Part shown: piece after piece, positions 52,538 to 60,931 of the stretch | Layout: every line of letters begins with the position of its first letter | Numbering within the stretch: position 1 is the stretch's first letter | From: CAVTWD01 sp963738325 | GTDB taxonomy: Bacteria; Actinomycetota; Acidimicrobiia; Acidimicrobiales; Ilumatobacteraceae | Length of the DNA stretch: 64,000 bases | NCBI GenBank assembly: GCA_963738325.1 | Contig: CAVTWD010000001.1 | Span: 558,001-622,000, forward strand | Reading direction: 5' to 3' | Notes under the pieces: generated by a model | Told to the model about the DNA's origin: nothing | Database searches by the model: none | What the model saw: the letters and a program-made list of their open reading frames with translations, nothing else | Position numbers and translations under genes: made by a program

Positions 52538-54279
52538 GGAGCCGCCGGCAGCGTTTCCATCACGCTGGGGAAGGAGAAGTCCTTGGGTGGGGTGGCGGCC
52601 GATCCGAGCGCGGCGAGCCGGGCGCGTGCTCGGTCGCGTCGCATGATCACGTAGTGGAGGACGCCCTCGATGTGGCTGTTACCGTGGGTGAGCTCGAACT
52701 GCTCGTAGGCGGCCCGGTACACCTCGTCGTTGGTGAACTGCCGGCCCGTGAAGGGCGGGTCCCAGGGAGTATCCGACTCGAGATAGGCGGCCCGGCCCAC
52801 GCGGGCCCAGAGGTTCGCTGGTCCCGTCCCGCGCATGCGAGCGTCGATGGCGTCGGGCGTGAAGTCGGTCTGCAGCAAGTGATCGATGCACGCCAGGTAG
52901 TAGCGACGGAACTCTTCGTTCTTCAACAGGTTCTGGACGAGAGGAATCGATGACCGTCGCTCGGGATGGCCGGAGCTGGCCCAGTACTGCTTGGTGTTGC
53001 TGGGCCAGTCGAGGATGTCGGTGTACTGCCACTGCGTGCCGAAGTAGTCGATGCCGAAGCTGTTGTCGTAGTCCCACGGGATGAACGTGAAGTAGGGCCG
53101 GTTCATGAAGTCCTTCTCGGAACCTCGGAAGCCCGAGTTGTACAGGTAGTAGTTCGCGGGGGTGGCGAAGTAGTTGTCCCAGCTTCCGATGAGGAGGTTG
53201 AGCGCCCCCCACCTCAGGAAGGCGTGGGCGTTCATGATCCCCTCGACCGACGAGCGGAACGCGTCGGTGTCGAACCGGCCGTCGCCACCTGAGAGGCCGA
53301 CACCGTTGATCACCCGCACGAACTGGGCCAAGTCGTCGAAGGTGTTCGCGGCGGGGTCGTCGTCGTTCGCCTTGAGCCGATAGGTGTCGCCCTTCTTGCC
53401 GATGTACTGCCTGCCGCCGTCGTCGCCGTCTTGGCCGACGCGATGCTCCAGCGTGGCGCAACCGATGTCGCCGCAGTACGCCTTGTAGAGGTTCCCGGCG
53501 TCGTTGGTGCCGAAGTGGTCCCGGAGGAACTGCTTGTCCACCTGCTCGATGAGCGAGAACAGGCCGAAGTAACGGTCGTCGAAGGCCAGCTTCGCGTAGG
53601 TGTGCCGCGCCGCCGGGACGCCGGCGGCCCCGAACAGATGCCACGCCAGCGCCTCGCGCATCTGTGACGGGTCGTTGTACATCGCCTTCAGGTTGAACCG
53701 CCGCATCCCGAAGAGCTCGTCGCCGTCGTCGGTGGGCTCGACGTTCATCTTCCACGATCGCTTCGGCGCCCGCAGCGTGCGGTTCCCGCTGTTCATCAGG
53801 GAGAACGTGTGCGTGGTGAAGAGCGGGCCGTCGCCGCCCGGGGGCGGGATGTGGCGGGTATCGGCGGGGTCGGTCATCCAGAGCGAGAGCGCTGCGTCCG
53901 CCGGCGCGGTGACCGGCTGCTCAGGCTGCATCTTGTCGCGAGGCCAGCCCGTGATGCGGATCATGTACATGGACTGGGTGAAGAAGTCCGCTTTGTCCTC
54001 CGACGCTGCGAAGCACTGCTCGACGATCGTGCCCGCGGTCGTGGTCGCGCCCTGGTCGTCGGCCGTCACGATCTGCCCCGGCGTCCCGCCGAGCGCGGCG
54101 AGGTCGTCGAAGAGGCTGGAGTACTCAGCCTTCGTGTGCAGCGAGCCGTCGCCGCGCCCCTCGGTGCTGTTCACCTTCGCGGCGACGTCGCGCCCCTGAC
54201 CGGCGGGGAGCTTCGAGATGATGATGCTCCGGTGCTTGAAGCGCTTGCTGAAGGCCTCTTTGTCCAGAGTCGTGGCCAT
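52534..54279 (-). CDS. CotH-family kinase-like protein
   Basis: A 581-aa protein with the CotH atypical kinase fold. The N-lobe Lys is in APKRSWKMNVEP, Glu is in the following helix, and the metal/catalytic motif is TFIPWDYDNSFGIDYFG (about residue 403), matching WDxDxxFG. Bacillus CotH phosphorylates spore coat proteins, and fungal CotH is a surface invasin; actinobacterial members often occur with polyphosphate or surface genes. No signal peptide is visible. Start ATG 54279 with GGAGGGG upstream; ATG 54291 is also in frame. Translationally coupled to the propeller-TIM protein, which is a candidate substrate or partner. Confidence 0.85.
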   Translation of the reverse strand: MATTLDKEAFSKRFKHRSIIISKLPAGQGRDVAAKVNSTEGRGDGSLHTKAEYSSLFDDLAALGGTPGQIVTADDQGATTTAGTIVEQCFAASEDKADFFTQSMYMIRITGWPRDKMQPEQPVTAPADAALSLWMTDPADTRHIPPPGGDGPLFTTHTFSLMNSGNRTLRAPKRSWKMNVEPTDDGDELFGMRRFNLKAMYNDPSQMREALAWHLFGAAGVPAARHTYAKLAFDDRYFGLFSLIEQVDKQFLRDHFGTNDAGNLYKAYCGDIGCATLEHRVGQDGDDGGRQYIGKKGDTYRLKANDDDPAANTFDDLAQFVRVINGVGLSGGDGRFDTDAFRSSVEGIMNAHAFLRWGALNLLIGSWDNYFATPANYYLYNSGFRGSEKDFMNRPYFTFIPWDYDNSFGIDYFGTQWQYTDILDWPSNTKQYWASSGHPERRSSIPLVQNLLKNEEFRRYYLACIDHLLQTDFTPDAIDARMRGTGPANLWARVGRAAYLESDTPWDPPFTGRQFTNDEVYRAAYEQFELTHGNSHIEGVLHYVIMRRDRARARLAALGSAATPPKDFSFPSVMETLPAAP

Positions 54280-54433
54280 GCGCCCCTCCAATCAGAGCCG
54301 CGTCCATCGCGTCGACGCACCCTTCGCCTCATTATGACGCCCCGCCCGCCGCTTAGATACAGGGCGCGCCCTTCGCTCGCCGAGGATGCGCGTCACCCAA
54401 TCCGACAGGTCGATGACGCACCACCTTCGACGG

Positions 54434-55268
54434 TCACGCCGCCCCCGCGTGTCCCCGCTGCTGCCGCCGCCGTCCTGCGGGCTCCGAGCCCACGGCCGCG
54501 ATCTCGTCGAAGCCCTCCCGGTGGACGTCCCTCATACGAGCGATGGGATCCTTCTCCCCGACCGGGAGGCCCAGCCGGCCGGCGCCCCAGCGGTTGCCGC
54601 CGGCCGCATCCGCGCTCGAGCGAAGGCTGATCGGGATGGCAATCGGCAACGTGTCAACGGCGACGCCCAGCGCCTCGTGGTAGCGGAGCATGACGCCACC
54701 CATCGCGGCCAGGTAGGCATCGTTGACCGACCCCCGCCAGCGGCCTTGCCCGCCCGCCGCAGATCGTCGAGCGGGAGCTGGTGCGCCTCGACCCGACTCG
54801 TGAGGCTGCAGCGAGCGAGGAGTGGCGAGGGCTCGATCGGCGTCTCCAGCAGCCGCCGAACGGATTGCACGTAGTGAAGGGCGTGCTGGACGGAACTCGC
54901 CGGCGCCTGCACGGTACGGCCGGAGATCCGGAGGGCATCGAGCGAGAAACGGCCGGCCGTCGACAACGATGACCGCGGGAGCCGCCTCAGGGCGTCACGC
55001 GTCAGCTGCTCCGGGGTGACTTCGGCGGGCACGGGCAATGCCGGCATGACCTCGGCGGTTGGGTCAGGCGTACCACCAGCCGGCTGGCCCGGTCGAAGGC
55101 CTGGACCAGCCGGCCCCAGTCCGGTACCCGATCGAGGATCTCGACGCCCATGCCGGTGGAGCGTGCCCTCGGATCGCCTTCCGTGCGGAAGAACAGGTAG
55201 TCGAGCGGTTCCACCTCCTCCGACGAGGCGGAGCGCGGCGGCGGTGCGGTGAGTTCGGTTGTCGACAC
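54434..55268 (-). pseudogene. Decayed WS/DGAT with internal deletion and truncated C-terminus
   Basis: The start region is intact (GGGAGGGG before GTG 55268; EPLDYLFFRTEGDPRARSTG; QAFDRASRLVVRL) but jumps directly to the segment after the active site (PAEVTPEQLTRDALRRLP). Against the WS/DGAT part of the fusion at 43.6 kb, about 120 residues carrying HHxxxDG are missing at the junction near 55062. A second break lies in a G run near 54735. The frame then ends about 150 residues early after REGFDEIAAVGSEPA. It cannot be an active acyltransferase. Confidence 0.8.
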
Positions 55269-55583
55269 GTCCCCTCCCTGGTGGCCGGGATTCGCGAGGG
55301 CGGCTGGGATCGGGACGGCGTGAGCGGGGAGCCCGTTCGTTGAACGGTAGACCGAGTGGCGGCCGGCGGCGCACGGGAGTGTGGCCGGCCTGAGGGGGAC
55401 CGACGTCCTGTCTTCCTCGCTGGATGGGTGCCTCCCAGGGTGAAGAAGGGAATCCCCGGATATGGGACCTTCGGCCGTGTCCCGGGCGCCGCATGACTGC
55501 GACGCTGACAAGAGCCCGAAATTCGGCCACCCACGCCGAGGAGCTCGCAGTCCCCAGCGAAAGGGGGCTCAGGAAGAGGCGAC
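55269..55583. other. 315-bp intergenic region
   Basis: Between the divergent WS/DGAT remnant and the hydrolase gene. I see no gene, clear promoter or repeat in it; frames here have the Arg/Pro-rich composition of non-coding GC-rich DNA. Confidence 0.5.
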
Positions 55584-56834
55584 GTGATAGAGCAGCCGAA
55601 GCGCACCCAGCGGGTTGCGGCGGTGGGCACCATGGCGGCGGATCTCGCGTGGGCCGGTCCCCGCACCGCTGCCTACGCCACCCGGGCGATGGTTCGCCCC
55701 CTCCGCCGTGCCCGCCAGCATCCAGAGATCGCGCCGCGGATGCCGACGCCCAACTTCCTGGCCTCGGTGTTCATCGATCATGTCATGATGGCGACGCTCC
55801 AGGCTGCGTTCAGGACCGAGGACGTACGCGATCTCGCCGAGGTGCGTCGAGAGGTCGACGGCACGATCGCGCTGCTCGCGGAGCGGGGCTGGCTGACGGA
55901 CCCGCGAGGGTTTCACGCGAAGCCCCCGCCGCCGGAGCATGTTGTCGTCGAGCCTGCCCGGTGGAACGCCTTCCGGTATGAACAGCTGTTCTTCGAGAGT
56001 GGCTATGTCTCGCCGGAAGGTTCAACAGGCGCCGCGTCGCGGTGGCTGGCCGCACCGAACCGGATCGCCTACGCCTACCTGCTCCGCCATCCCGACGGCG
56101 ACCACCCCTGGATGGTGCTGCAGCACGGCCTCGGTGCAGGTCAAGTCTGGGACTTCTTCATGATGGGGGCGCACCACTTCCACCGAGATCTCGGCTACAA
56201 CGTCATCGCCCCGATCGCGCCGTACCACGGGCCCCGGCGGGTGTTCCACCGCAGCGGCACCGGCATGACGTCGTTCGACTATGTCCGCAACCTGCACGCC
56301 TTCGGGCAGGCCACGTGGGACATCCGCCGATGCATCTCCTGGGTCGAGGGCCAGGGAGCAGGGCCCGTCGCGCACTACGGCATCTCGCTCGGTGGCTACC
56401 TGGTGTCGCTCGTGGCCGGGGTCGACGACCGCGTGGGGACCGCCATCGCAGGCATCCCTACGATCGACATGGCGGCTTCCTTGCGCAGCCGCACCCCCGC
56501 GTACCGGCGAGTCGAGGTGGAGCGAGCCGGCCTGCTCGAGGATTGCCTCGAGGTGATCCATCAACCGATCAGCCCGTTGCGGTTCACCCCGCTCACGGCG
56601 CAGCACCGCCGCTTCATCTACGCAGGGGTCGGCGACCAGGTCACGGGGCCCCGGGATGCCTACCGGCTGTGGCAACACTGGAGCAGGCCGAACGTGCTCT
56701 GGTTCCGCGGCGCCCACCTCGGGACGATGCACGGGCGGCGGGTCAAGCAGTTCGTCGACGGTGCCCTCACGAGCCATGCCGCCCTATCGGCGAGCCCAGT
56801 CGCCACGAAAGCAGAGCCACCGAGGAGGGGATGA
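55584..56834 (+). CDS. Alpha/beta hydrolase with an N-terminal helical region
   Basis: A 416-aa protein. After about 120 helical residues, the hydrolase core reads HPWMVLQHGLGAGQVWDFF, VIAPIAPYHGPRR, nucleophile Ser in VAHYGISLGGYLVSLVAG, and a C-terminal LWFRGAHLGTMHG with the His. The long VIAPxAPYHGPRR type recalls actinobacterial hydrolases annotated as lipase or acetyl-xylan-esterase-like. Start GTG 55584 with GGAAGAGG upstream. Its TGA overlaps the next ATG (ATGA), so it is coupled to the small Cys-rich protein. Confidence 0.8.
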   Translation: MIEQPKRTQRVAAVGTMAADLAWAGPRTAAYATRAMVRPLRRARQHPEIAPRMPTPNFLASVFIDHVMMATLQAAFRTEDVRDLAEVRREVDGTIALLAERGWLTDPRGFHAKPPPPEHVVVEPARWNAFRYEQLFFESGYVSPEGSTGAASRWLAAPNRIAYAYLLRHPDGDHPWMVLQHGLGAGQVWDFFMMGAHHFHRDLGYNVIAPIAPYHGPRRVFHRSGTGMTSFDYVRNLHAFGQATWDIRRCISWVEGQGAGPVAHYGISLGGYLVSLVAGVDDRVGTAIAGIPTIDMAASLRSRTPAYRRVEVERAGLLEDCLEVIHQPISPLRFTPLTAQHRRFIYAGVGDQVTGPRDAYRLWQHWSRPNVLWFRGAHLGTMHGRRVKQFVDGALTSHAALSASPVATKAEPPRRG

Positions 56835-57061
56835 CGATGATCTCATTGACGCGCCGCTGCAACTTGCTCCGCCCGATCTCGCGACTGTTCAACTGGCCGG
56901 GACCGCAGACGGAGGTCGCGGTCACTGATCAGATGGCGGAGTGCCCGCGGGCCTTCGACGGGGTGTCGCCGATCGAACGGTGCATGCAGTGCGACCGTCT
57001 CGTCTCGTTGCAGGTCGACGCGGACGGGGCCGGGACGGTCATCTGCCGCGCCGGCCAGTGA
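56831..57061 (+). CDS. Small Cys-rich protein coupled to the alpha/beta hydrolase
   Basis: A 76-aa protein with five Cys. CMQCDRLVSLQVDADG and a later VICRAGQ suggest a small metal- or disulfide-bound fold. GAGGGG precedes ATG 56831, which overlaps the hydrolase stop. No family recognised. A strong hairpin follows 13 bp after the stop, marking the end of the operon. Confidence 0.6.
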   Translation: MTMISLTRRCNLLRPISRLFNWPGPQTEVAVTDQMAECPRAFDGVSPIERCMQCDRLVSLQVDADGAGTVICRAGQ

Positions 57062-57074
57062 CGCCAAGCATTAG

Positions 57075-57105
57075 CGAAGGGGGGAAGGAGACCTTCCCCC
57101 CTTCG
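57075..57105. terminator. GGGGAAGG/CCTTCCCC hairpin, copy 2
   Basis: Perfect 14-bp stem CGAAGGGGGGAAGG (57075-57088) and CCTTCCCCCCTTCG (57092-57105), loop AGA. It lies between the convergent small Cys-rich gene and glycogen phosphorylase. The remaining 118 bp of the gap contains nothing recognisable. Confidence 0.75.
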
Positions 57106-57223
57106 AAACACGTGCGCCGGTCGACCGGCAGATCCGGATCGACCTCCGCACGAAGACTTGTCCCAACGTCCCACGTTGGGGTCCCATGAGTAGCGGTAGT
57201 GCCGCGGCACTGGAGCCCTCGGG

Positions 57224-59398
57224 TTATCTGGACGACGTGCTCGCCGGCGCCCCTTCCATCGGATAGATCCGGGTGGCGTACTCGCGAAGCATCCGGGTTG
57301 CCGAGAACCTGGGACCGATGCTCGCCAGGCTGTGTTTCACGAATTGCACCCAGCGGGTGGGAACGCCGCGCGCGTCCCGGTCGTTGAACGTCGGGATCAC
57401 CTGCTGCTCGAGCAGATCGAACAGCCTTCGCGAATGCCGGGCGTCCTGGGCGGCCTCGTCTTGGTCGACGTCGCCGTCGATGGCCCAGCCGTTGCCGCCG
57501 TCGTAGGCCTCGCACCACCAACCGTCGAGCACGCTGAGGTTCAGGCCACCGTTCATGGCGGCCTTCATGCCACTGGTGCCACTGGCCTCCAGCGGCGGGC
57601 GCGGCAGGTTGATCCACACGTCGCAGCCCGACACCAGGCTGAAGGCCAGCGCCATGTCGTAGTCCTCGATGAAGGCACCTCGCCCGGCTAGCACCTTGTA
57701 GTCCGACGGCCCGGGCATGGCGATCGCGAACATGGTTTGGACGATCCGCTTGGCCCCTTCGTCCATGGGGTGAGCCTTCCCCGCGGTGAGCAGCTGGATG
57801 GCGGGTTCGCCCCTCAGCATGGCGCGTGCCCGCCGGGGATCTTGGTAGATGAGGTGGAGCCGCTTGTAGCTCGCGATGCGACGGGCGTAGCCGAGCGTCA
57901 GGCAGTTGGGGTCGAGCACGCGCTCGGCCGCCGTGGCCAGCTCGATCGGGTCGCCGCGGCGGAGGCGATCGAGGGTGATGCGGCCACGCAGCTCCTCGAT
58001 CATGAGCCGCCGCAACTCGTTGCGGGCGGCCCAGACCTCCTCGTCGGGGATGAGCTTGACGGCAGCCCAGGTCTGCGGGTCGTCGGCCCGAGCCAGCCAT
58101 CCGGCACCGAGGTAGCGATCGAGCAGCTCGCGCATCGGCTTGCGCATCCACGTGGGGACGTGGACCCCGTTGGTGACGTGGGTGATCGGGACGTCATCGA
58201 CGCTCAGGGCCGGGAACATGGGCTGCCAGATGGCGCGAGCGACCTGGCCATGGCGGGCGCTCACCCCGTTCACGCTCCTGGAGGCTCGAATGGCCAGGGC
58301 CGTGAGCCCGGAGGGCTCGTTCCCGTCAGTCGGATTGGTGCGACCTAGAGCGAGGAGGCGTTCCTCGCCCCCGGCCAGCGGCGCGACGCCTCGAGCCATG
58401 TCCATGATCTCGTCGCGGTGGTAGGTCTCGTTGCCCGCTTGCACCGGGGTGTGGGTCGTGAACACGAAGCGCTGCCGCACCTCCTTCCAGGCCTCGTCGA
58501 CCGGCTTCCCGTCGTGGACGAGGGACTGCTGCACGTCGAGGGCGCCCCAGGCCGCGTGACCCTCGTTCAGGTGGTACAAGCCCGGGTCGATGCCCATGGC
58601 CCGGAGCGCTCGGATGCCCCCGAGGCCAAGCACCGCGTACTGCGCCAACCGGATGGCGCGGCTCCCCTCGTAGAGGCGGGCCGTCACCCACCGCCCCAAC
58701 GGGAGGTTCTCGTCGAGGTTCGTGTCGAGCAGGTACAGCGGCACGCGTCCGACGTCTGCCCGCCAGACCTGGACGAGGAGCTCGAAGTCCTGGACCGGCA
58801 CGGCGATCCGAAGCGGGAGCCCGTCGGGCCCACTCACGGGCACGACGGGGAGGCGCTTGGGATCGGTCTCGATCCAGTACTCCTGCTGGTAACCAGAGGG
58901 GTCGGTGCGTTGGTGGAAGTAGCCCAGGTGGTACAGGAGGCCCACCCCCACCATGGGCAGGCCCATGTCGCTGGCTTCCTTCAGCAGGTCGCCGGCCAGG
59001 ACGCCGAGGCCACCGGAGTAGATCGGGAGAGAGGGATGCACCCCGAACTCGGCGCACAGGAACACGACGGGATGCTCGGGTGACAAGGAGCCCGCCATGG
59101 GGGGCCGAGCGAGATCGGCGTCGACTCGGGCGGCCAGGTCGCGGATCTGTTCGATGAGGGGGGGATTGGTGGCGGCCCACTCGAGCGTGGAGCGCAACGA
59201 CCCCGCGAGCATGGCGACGGGGTTCTGGCCGGAGATCCGCCAGCGGTGCGGGTTCACCGCTTCGAACACCCCGGCCCCGTCGGGCTCCCAGCACCAGCGG
59301 TAGTTGTAAGCGAGCTGAGCGAGCGGCCGGAGCGGGGCCGGGAGCTGCTCGGCCAGGAGCGAAGCCGCATGGCGCAGGTCGGTGTCACCGGGGTACAC
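57224..59398 (-). CDS. glgP: Alpha-glucan (glycogen) phosphorylase, GT35 short type
   Basis: A 724-aa enzyme. Typical blocks: VVFLCAEFGVHPSLPIYSGG, PLYLLDTNLDEN, HLNEGHAAW, FTTHTPVQAGNE, THVTNGVHVPTWM, YARRIASYKR, and the pyridoxal-phosphate region EASGTSGMKAAMNGG with its Lys at about residue 601. It releases glucose-1-phosphate from glycogen or maltodextrin. The length and AEFGVHPSLPIYSGG form are those of the archaeal/actinobacterial short class. Start GTG 59398 has GGGAGG at 6 nt; ATG 59425 lies before that site. With the trehalose genes downstream it forms a storage-carbohydrate region. Confidence 0.95.
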   Translation of the reverse strand: MYPGDTDLRHAASLLAEQLPAPLRPLAQLAYNYRWCWEPDGAGVFEAVNPHRWRISGQNPVAMLAGSLRSTLEWAATNPPLIEQIRDLAARVDADLARPPMAGSLSPEHPVVFLCAEFGVHPSLPIYSGGLGVLAGDLLKEASDMGLPMVGVGLLYHLGYFHQRTDPSGYQQEYWIETDPKRLPVVPVSGPDGLPLRIAVPVQDFELLVQVWRADVGRVPLYLLDTNLDENLPLGRWVTARLYEGSRAIRLAQYAVLGLGGIRALRAMGIDPGLYHLNEGHAAWGALDVQQSLVHDGKPVDEAWKEVRQRFVFTTHTPVQAGNETYHRDEIMDMARGVAPLAGGEERLLALGRTNPTDGNEPSGLTALAIRASRSVNGVSARHGQVARAIWQPMFPALSVDDVPITHVTNGVHVPTWMRKPMRELLDRYLGAGWLARADDPQTWAAVKLIPDEEVWAARNELRRLMIEELRGRITLDRLRRGDPIELATAAERVLDPNCLTLGYARRIASYKRLHLIYQDPRRARAMLRGEPAIQLLTAGKAHPMDEGAKRIVQTMFAIAMPGPSDYKVLAGRGAFIEDYDMALAFSLVSGCDVWINLPRPPLEASGTSGMKAAMNGGLNLSVLDGWWCEAYDGGNGWAIDGDVDQDEAAQDARHSRRLFDLLEQQVIPTFNDRDARGVPTRWVQFVKHSLASIGPRFSATRMLREYATRIYPMEGAPASTSSR

Positions 59399-59471
59399 GC
59401 TGCACCTCCCGTGGATCGGTTCCACTCCTTGTTTAGCCTGCCCGTCGGGGCCGGGCCGCGGCGACGGCTGT

Positions 59472-59500
59472 CGAGAGGGGAAGATCTCCTTCCCCCTTCG
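59472..59500. terminator. GGGGAAG/CTTCCCC hairpin, copy 3
   Basis: CGAGAGGGGAAG (59472-59483) pairs imperfectly with CTTCCCCCTTCG (59489-59500), one bulge. It sits just after the stop of the esterase gene (59505, minus strand) and before the glycogen phosphorylase start. Same family as copies at 6375 and 57075. Confidence 0.6.
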
Positions 59501-59504
59501 TCAT

Positions 59505-60776
59505 TCAACTGCCGGATGCCGGCTCGCGGATGCGGTCGCAGTAGACGGTGTCGAGGAATCGTTCGATCGCCCGCACCGAGTTGACGGCCCGGATGGACGT
59601 GAAGAGATCGAAGGCGTGCTGCGCTCGCGGGAGCTCGGCGAAGGCGACGGGTTGGGACGACTCCTTGCGGAGCAGGTCTACGAACCAGCGGGCCTGCTCG
59701 ATGCGTGCGAACACGTCGTTGCGGCCGTGGAGCACGAAGAACGGGGGAGCGTCACCATGCACCCAGCTCACGGGCGAGGCCTGCTCCCAGCGCTCGCGGT
59801 CCTCGGCCAGCTTCGAGCGCATGACGTACCGTTCGAGGAACCTCTCCACGCCGGGCACGCCGAGGTGGTGCTCGTCCACGAAGTCGTACACGCCGTACAG
59901 GGGGACCGCGGCCTGCACGCGTGTGTCGGCGTCCTCGAAACCGGGCTGGAACATGGGTTCGTTGGGGGTGAGCGCCGCGAGGGCGCTGAGCTGGCCTCCG
60001 GCGGAACCGCCGGTGATGGCGATGAAGCCGGGATCGCCGCCGTGGAGGGCGATGTTCGCCTTGACCCAGGCGATGGCGCGTTTGACGTCGACGAAGTGAT
60101 CGGGCCACGTGGCGTCCCGCCCTCGCCGGTAGGTGATCGACACGCCGACCCAGCCCCGCTCGGCCAGATGGGTGAGCAGGGGGTACGCCTGGCCGGTCTT
60201 CTCTCCGATCATCCAGGCGCCGCCGTGCACCTGGAGGAGCACCGGCGCGAGCGCGCCGGGCGGGAGATCAGGCCGCTTCCACACGTCGAGCAGGTTGCGG
60301 ATGCCCGCGTCGCCGTAGGCGAGGTCCCGGTTGCGGGCGTAGAGGCGGCGGGCGCCGCGGCGCGGGACGGCCACCTCCATGCGGGTGAGCGCCACGTCGG
60401 CGGCGGGCGCCCGGGGGGCGACGATCCGCTCCCGGTACCTGGGGCCGAGGGCGTCGACCAGCGCCTCCTCCAGGATGGCGCCGGAGCGGCGAGCCTCGCG
60501 GTGCAGGCCGGCGAGGCCGATCCACGATGCCGCGGAGAGCACGAGCCCGGCCCGGCCCGGCCAGCTCCGCAGCGCGCCCCGCCCGACGAAGGCCAGCGAC
60601 GCCACCTGCTGCCACGCCATCGAATGCAGCGGCAGCTCGGACGTCAGGCTGCCGGCGGCCATGACCGGAATGGAACCGTTGCCATTGCGCACGAATGGGG
60701 TGTATGCGTTCGCCGTGTTGAGCGCACCGAGCACACTCGATGCGAGGAAGAGGCGAGCCGCTCGTTCCTTGCTCAT
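59505..60776 (-). CDS. Membrane-associated alpha/beta hydrolase (esterase/lipase, BD-FAE/HSL-like)
   Basis: A 423-aa protein. Hydrophobic segments at 40-100 (LVLSAASWIGLAGLHREARR and before) suggest membrane attachment. The catalytic domain has APVLLQVHGGAWMIG (oxyanion), nucleophile FIAITGGSAGGQLSALA, Asp in FFVLHGRNDVFA, His in RAQHAFDLFTS. The design, hydrophobic N-terminus plus HGGAW esterase, is that of mycobacterial LipQ-type carboxylesterases. AGGAGG stands 8 nt before ATG 60776. Divergent from the trehalose-phosphatase gene. Confidence 0.85.
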   Translation of the reverse strand: MSKERAARLFLASSVLGALNTANAYTPFVRNGNGSIPVMAAGSLTSELPLHSMAWQQVASLAFVGRGALRSWPGRAGLVLSAASWIGLAGLHREARRSGAILEEALVDALGPRYRERIVAPRAPAADVALTRMEVAVPRRGARRLYARNRDLAYGDAGIRNLLDVWKRPDLPPGALAPVLLQVHGGAWMIGEKTGQAYPLLTHLAERGWVGVSITYRRGRDATWPDHFVDVKRAIAWVKANIALHGGDPGFIAITGGSAGGQLSALAALTPNEPMFQPGFEDADTRVQAAVPLYGVYDFVDEHHLGVPGVERFLERYVMRSKLAEDRERWEQASPVSWVHGDAPPFFVLHGRNDVFARIEQARWFVDLLRKESSQPVAFAELPRAQHAFDLFTSIRAVNSVRAIERFLDTVYCDRIREPASGS

Positions 60777-60931
60777 TGTTGAATCCTCCTGGTCTCATCG
60801 CTTGCCCAGATCGAACGCGATCGTCGTCGGCCACGCGGATGGCTCCCGGGCGAACGATCGCCGTCATCGGACCCCACTTTGCTGCGAAGGTACGAGGATT
60901 CCTTCCCCTTCGCCACGAGAGGAGCTGAGTC

